A stretch of 64,000 nt of DNA from Paracoccaceae bacterium. Its GTDB lineage: Bacteria > Pseudomonadota > Alphaproteobacteria > Rhodobacterales > Rhodobacteraceae. Under the pieces are notes generated by a model, which saw only the letters and a program-made list of their open reading frames with translations, searched no databases and was not told the DNA's origin. The translations under genes and the position numbers were made by a program. Positions 61,191 to 64,000 of the stretch are shown piece by piece. Positions within the stretch are counted from its first letter, which is position 1. Each line of letters begins with the position of its first letter. The DNA lies in NCBI GenBank assembly GCA_012103375.1, contig WLWX01000001.1:1292501-1356500 (forward strand), written 5' to 3'.

Positions 61191-62360
61191 CTACAGGTCA
61201 ACAACCTCGACCAGATCACCGGCTTGGGCGGGGCTCGCGCCCGGTGGTTGCACAATCAGGCAGTCGGCGGTTGCAAGAACGCTCAGCAAGGCGCTGTCCT
61301 GGCATTCAAAAGGGGTGACGCGGCCCTGATCAGATCGGGCGCGCATATAGTGTTCGCGCGGACCGTTTTTGGGCAGATCACTCGCCAGCGTGGCGTGGCG
61401 CCGTGCCAAAGCTTGTGCGGGCAACCCCAGCATCTTTCGGATAGCAGGAAGGATAAAGATATTACCGCAAACCATTGAAGAAACAGGATTACCTGGCAAG
61501 CCAATCATCACCGCCCCATCCAGCCTCCCGGCCATCAGCGGCTTGCCAGGGCGCATTGCAATCTTGTGCAGCGCCATGTCAGCGCCACGGTCCTGCGCGA
61601 CCGGGGCCACCAGATCACGCTCCCCGACCGAGGCGCCCCCGATTGTGACCACCATGTCGGCCCCACGTGCCAGCTCAAACGCGGTGTGGAGCGCGTCTGG
61701 CGTGTCGCGGGCGATCGGCAGCAGGCGCGCTATTGCACCGGCCCCGTCAAGCATCGCCGCAAGGCCAAGCGCGTTTGAGGCAATGATCTGATCCGGCTGC
61801 GGGGTTTCGCCGGGCTGCACAAGCTCGTCCCCTGTAGCGATTATTGCGACATCGGGGCGGCGTGTGGCGATGATGTGCGGGGCATTCATCGCGGCAAACA
61901 GCGCGACGTGGGACGGGGTGATGACAAGGGGCGGATTGATCGCCTCTCCCTTGCGGAAATCGGCCCCGGCGGGTCGGATATAGGTGGCAGATTCGGGGGA
62001 ATCTCCAATTATGATCCGGTCGCCAGATCGCCTGGTATCTTCCTGAATAACAACGCTTTCCGCCCCGGTCGGAACGGGCGCGCCAGTAAAGATTCGGACC
62101 GCCTGACCGGGTGAAATCCCACCCTCGAAACGCTGCCCGGCGGCGCTTTCCCCGATGACGTCAAACTGGTCGCCGGGGCTGGCGCGACCACAAATGGCGT
62201 AACCGTCCATGATTGAGGCCGCGAAGGGCGGCTGATCGGCTGATGCGACGACGGGTTGGGCCAGTACCCGCCCGGCAGCGTGGCGCAGCGGAACGGCTTC
62301 GCCATTCAAGGGCGACACGAGGTCGAAGATGCGGTGTAGGGCCGCTTCAACGGATAGCAT
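61191..62360 (-). CDS. moeA: Molybdopterin molybdenumtransferase MoeA
   Basis: 389 residues. N-terminal MoeA pattern PLRHAAGRVLAQPVVASADQPPFAASIMDGYAI, central GDELVQPGETPQPDQIIASNA, TIGGASVGERDLV (molybdopterin binding, like MogA) and KPLMAGRLDGAVMIGLPGNPVSS. Inserts molybdate into molybdopterin. Its ATG overlaps the moaC stop, and the stop ends 12 bases from the lexA -35 box. Confidence 0.94.
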   Translation of the reverse strand: MLSVEAALHRIFDLVSPLNGEAVPLRHAAGRVLAQPVVASADQPPFAASIMDGYAICGRASPGDQFDVIGESAAGQRFEGGISPGQAVRIFTGAPVPTGAESVVIQEDTRRSGDRIIIGDSPESATYIRPAGADFRKGEAINPPLVITPSHVALFAAMNAPHIIATRRPDVAIIATGDELVQPGETPQPDQIIASNALGLAAMLDGAGAIARLLPIARDTPDALHTAFELARGADMVVTIGGASVGERDLVAPVAQDRGADMALHKIAMRPGKPLMAGRLDGAVMIGLPGNPVSSMVCGNIFILPAIRKMLGLPAQALARRHATLASDLPKNGPREHYMRARSDQGRVTPFECQDSALLSVLATADCLIVQPPGASPAQAGDLVEVVDL

Positions 62361-62836
62361 CAGGTCGCCTCATAAATTCCTGATTTTCCGCCTTCTTTCC
62401 GGATCAGACGAATATTCGAAATGACCATCGACTTCTCGACCGCCTTGACCATGTCATAGACCGTCAGGGCCGCGACGGACACCGCTGTCAGCGCTTCCAT
62501 TTCGACGCCGGTCTGGCCGGTGGTTCTGACCGTTGCGGCGATGCGCACGCCGGGCAGGTCAGGATCGGGTGTCAGATCAACGGACACTTTGCTGATCGCA
62601 AGCGGATGGCAAAGCGGGATCAAGTCTGATGTGCGCTTGGCCGCCATGATCCCGGCCAGTCGGGCAACGCCTAATACGTCGCCCTTTTTGGCGCTTCCTT
62701 CCTGAATAATTGCAAGGGTTTGCGGGCTCATCTTTATGTGACCCATTGCCGTCGCGGACCGTGCGGTGACGTCCTTTTCAGACACATCGACCATATGGGC
62801 GCGCCCGGCGTCGTCAAAATGGCTGAGGCCGCTCAT
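62360..62836 (-). CDS. moaC: Cyclic pyranopterin monophosphate synthase MoaC
   Basis: 158 residues, full length. [18 protein letters not shown], then [16 protein letters not shown] with the active-site lysine/His region and [29 protein letters not shown]. Second step of molybdopterin synthesis after MoaA. Four-base ATGA overlaps with trpC (upstream) and moeA (downstream). Confidence 0.95.
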   Translation of the reverse strand: MSGLSHFDDAGRAHMVDVSEKDVTARSATAMGHIKMSPQTLAIIQEGSAKKGDVLGVARLAGIMAAKRTSDLIPLCHPLAISKVSVDLTPDPDLPGVRIAATVRTTGQTGVEMEALTAVSVAALTVYDMVKAVEKSMVISNIRLIRKEGGKSGIYEAT

Positions 62837-63633
62837 GCGGCGACCGGATCGGCAAGGATTGCGCGGGTAGCGGCGGTCACGTCGGCCTGTCGCATCAGGC
62901 TTTCGCCAATCAGAAACGCGCGTGCGCCGAATTTTGCCAGCCGGGCGAGGTCGGCTGGCGTAAACAGACCGCTTTCGGCAATAAGCGTTCGATCAGAACC
63001 AGCTAGCGACGCAAGCTGTTCTGTTGTGGCAAGATTGGTTTCGAACGTCTTGAGATTGCGATTGTTTATGCCCAATAGGGGCGAGCGTAACGCAGTGGCG
63101 CGCGCAAGCTCTTCCGCGTCATGAACTTCGACTAGGACGGACATTCCCCGATCCTCGGCGGCGGCTTCCAGCTCGGCCGCCTGCGAGTCTGAAACGGCGG
63201 CCATAATGATCAGAATGCAGTCGGCGCCCAGGGCCCGGCTTTCGGCAACCTGCCAGGGATCATAGAGGAAATCTTTCCGCAGAACCGGCAGATCGACGGC
63301 GGCGCGCGCCGCAACCAGATAGCTGTCGTCGCCCTGAAAGGACGGAGCGTCCGTCAGCACCGACAAGCAGGTTGCGCCCCCGGCGGCATAGGCTTTGGCA
63401 AGGGCGGGCGGGTCGAAATCTTCGCGGATCAAACCTTTGGAAGGGCTGGCTTTTTTGACCTCGGCGATCAGGCCATATCCGGTTTTCGACGCGGCGATCA
63501 GCCGGTCCGCGAAGGGGCGTACCGGCGGCGCGTTGCGGGCGGCATCTTCAACGTCGCGCAGGGGTAGGGCGGCCTTGCGGGTGGCGACATCGGCCAGTTT
63601 ATAGTCGCGAATGCGGTCCAGAACATTGGCCAT
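62833..63633 (-). CDS. trpC: Indole-3-glycerol phosphate synthase
   Basis: 266 residues from ATG 63633. Beta/alpha barrel with [21 protein letters not shown] (catalytic Lys), [55 protein letters not shown] and [15 protein letters not shown]. Closes the indole ring in tryptophan synthesis. Overlaps trpD by 4 bases. Confidence 0.95.
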   Translation of the reverse strand: MANVLDRIRDYKLADVATRKAALPLRDVEDAARNAPPVRPFADRLIAASKTGYGLIAEVKKASPSKGLIREDFDPPALAKAYAAGGATCLSVLTDAPSFQGDDSYLVAARAAVDLPVLRKDFLYDPWQVAESRALGADCILIIMAAVSDSQAAELEAAAEDRGMSVLVEVHDAEELARATALRSPLLGINNRNLKTFETNLATTEQLASLAGSDRTLIAESGLFTPADLARLAKFGARAFLIGESLMRQADVTAATRAILADPVAA

Positions 63634-64000
63634 CAAGCAGCACCTTTCGTGACTTTTGCCAGCCCGTCGACCTTGGCCTTCGCGGCGCCGCTGTCGATGC
63701 TGTCCCGCGCAATCTCGGCCCCTTCAGGCAGGGTCGCGGCGCGGCCAGCGACAACCAGCGCGGCGGCCGAATTCAGCAGCACGGCATCGCGGAAGGCAGA
63801 CGCTTCGCCTGCCAGCAACGCGCGAAAGGCCTGGGCGTTTTCGGCAGGGGTTCCGCCCTCGATCGCCTCGAACGGATGCTGTGGCAGGCCGGCATCTTCG
63901 GCGGCAACTTCGGTCATGCTCACCCGGCCATCGGCCAGCACGGCAACCTGTGACGGGGCCGAGATTGCCAGTTCGTCCGACCCGTCACCACCGTGGACAA
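63633..64000 (-). CDS. trpD: Anthranilate phosphoribosyltransferase, C-terminal part (cut by window edge)
   Basis: The frame is open to the window end. It reads [28 protein letters not shown] (VHGxDGxDE is the TrpD substrate/phosphate motif), then [21 protein letters not shown] and [38 protein letters not shown] at the C-terminus. Transfers phosphoribose to anthranilate. Order trpD-trpC-moaC-moeA-lexA is a familiar Rhodobacterales arrangement. Confidence 0.93.
   Translation of the reverse strand, partial: VHGGDGSDELAISAPSQVAVLADGRVSMTEVAAEDAGLPQHPFEAIEGGTPAENAQAFRALLAGEASAFRDAVLLNSAAALVVAGRAATLPEGAEIARDSIDSGAAKAKVDGLAKVTKGAA

Overview
The window reads as chromosomal DNA of a marine-type alphaproteobacterium, most likely Rhodobacterales (Rhodobacteraceae / Roseobacter group). 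This is an inference from GC-rich sequence, the trpD-trpC-moaC-moeA-lexA gene order, alphaproteobacterial SOS box spacing, the style of the Ccm genes and the dense ATGA-overlapping catabolic operons. No RNA genes or CRISPR arrays were seen.

Region 1 (0-3 kb): the tail of a HAD phosphatase, a frameshifted MFS exporter and an orphan sulfotransferase. Region 2 (3-16.6 kb): a tightly overlapping operon for CoA-dependent anthranilate (2-aminobenzoate) catabolism. It holds a fused FAD monooxygenase/OYE-type reductase of the 2-aminobenzoyl-CoA monooxygenase/salicylyl-CoA 5-hydroxylase kind, an SDR, a MarR regulator, an enoyl-CoA hydratase, an acyl-CoA dehydrogenase, an aryl-CoA ligase, a complete branched-chain-type ABC importer, a thioesterase, a RidA protein and a kynureninase-like enzyme. 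Region 3 (16.8-34.7 kb): an aminotransferase, a Dpp/Opp-type importer, two paralogous phytoene-desaturase-like flavoproteins around a divergent promoter, a metal-dependent cyclase/hydrolase (isatin hydrolase / kynurenine formamidase superfamily), a second MarR, then iorA-iorB, a 3-hydroxyacyl-CoA dehydrogenase and a thiolase. Regions 2 and 3 together look like a large catabolic island for aromatic amino-acid or indole-derived compounds.

Region 4 (34.8-40 kb): an envelope locus whose composition I do not recognise as a described system. It encodes a secreted S1 protease with a SPOR domain, a PGRP/amidase_2 enzyme, a 768-residue protein with two c-type heme motifs and a DUF4384-like C-terminus, and an OmpA-type anchor. 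Region 5 (40-43 kb): an EamA exporter and an IS630-family element flanked by remnants of two different genes. Region 6 (43-47.6 kb): a LysR regulator divergent from a fused indolepyruvate:ferredoxin oxidoreductase.

Region 7 (47.6-54.5 kb): a murI gene broken by a small internal deletion, argC, and ccmE/ccmF/ccmH interrupted by an endolysin (GH108) and holin pair that resembles the lysis genes of gene transfer agents, then a PaaG-like isomerase behind a perfect 16-bp palindrome. Region 8 (54.5-64 kb): a GT11 glycosyltransferase, gltA, gltX, comEC, lexA with its SOS box, moeA, moaC, trpC and partial trpD.

Scattered between genes in the first 31 kb is a family of structured intergenic repeats of about 150-170 bp (at least five copies plus a hairpin-only copy), with stem changes that preserve base pairing.
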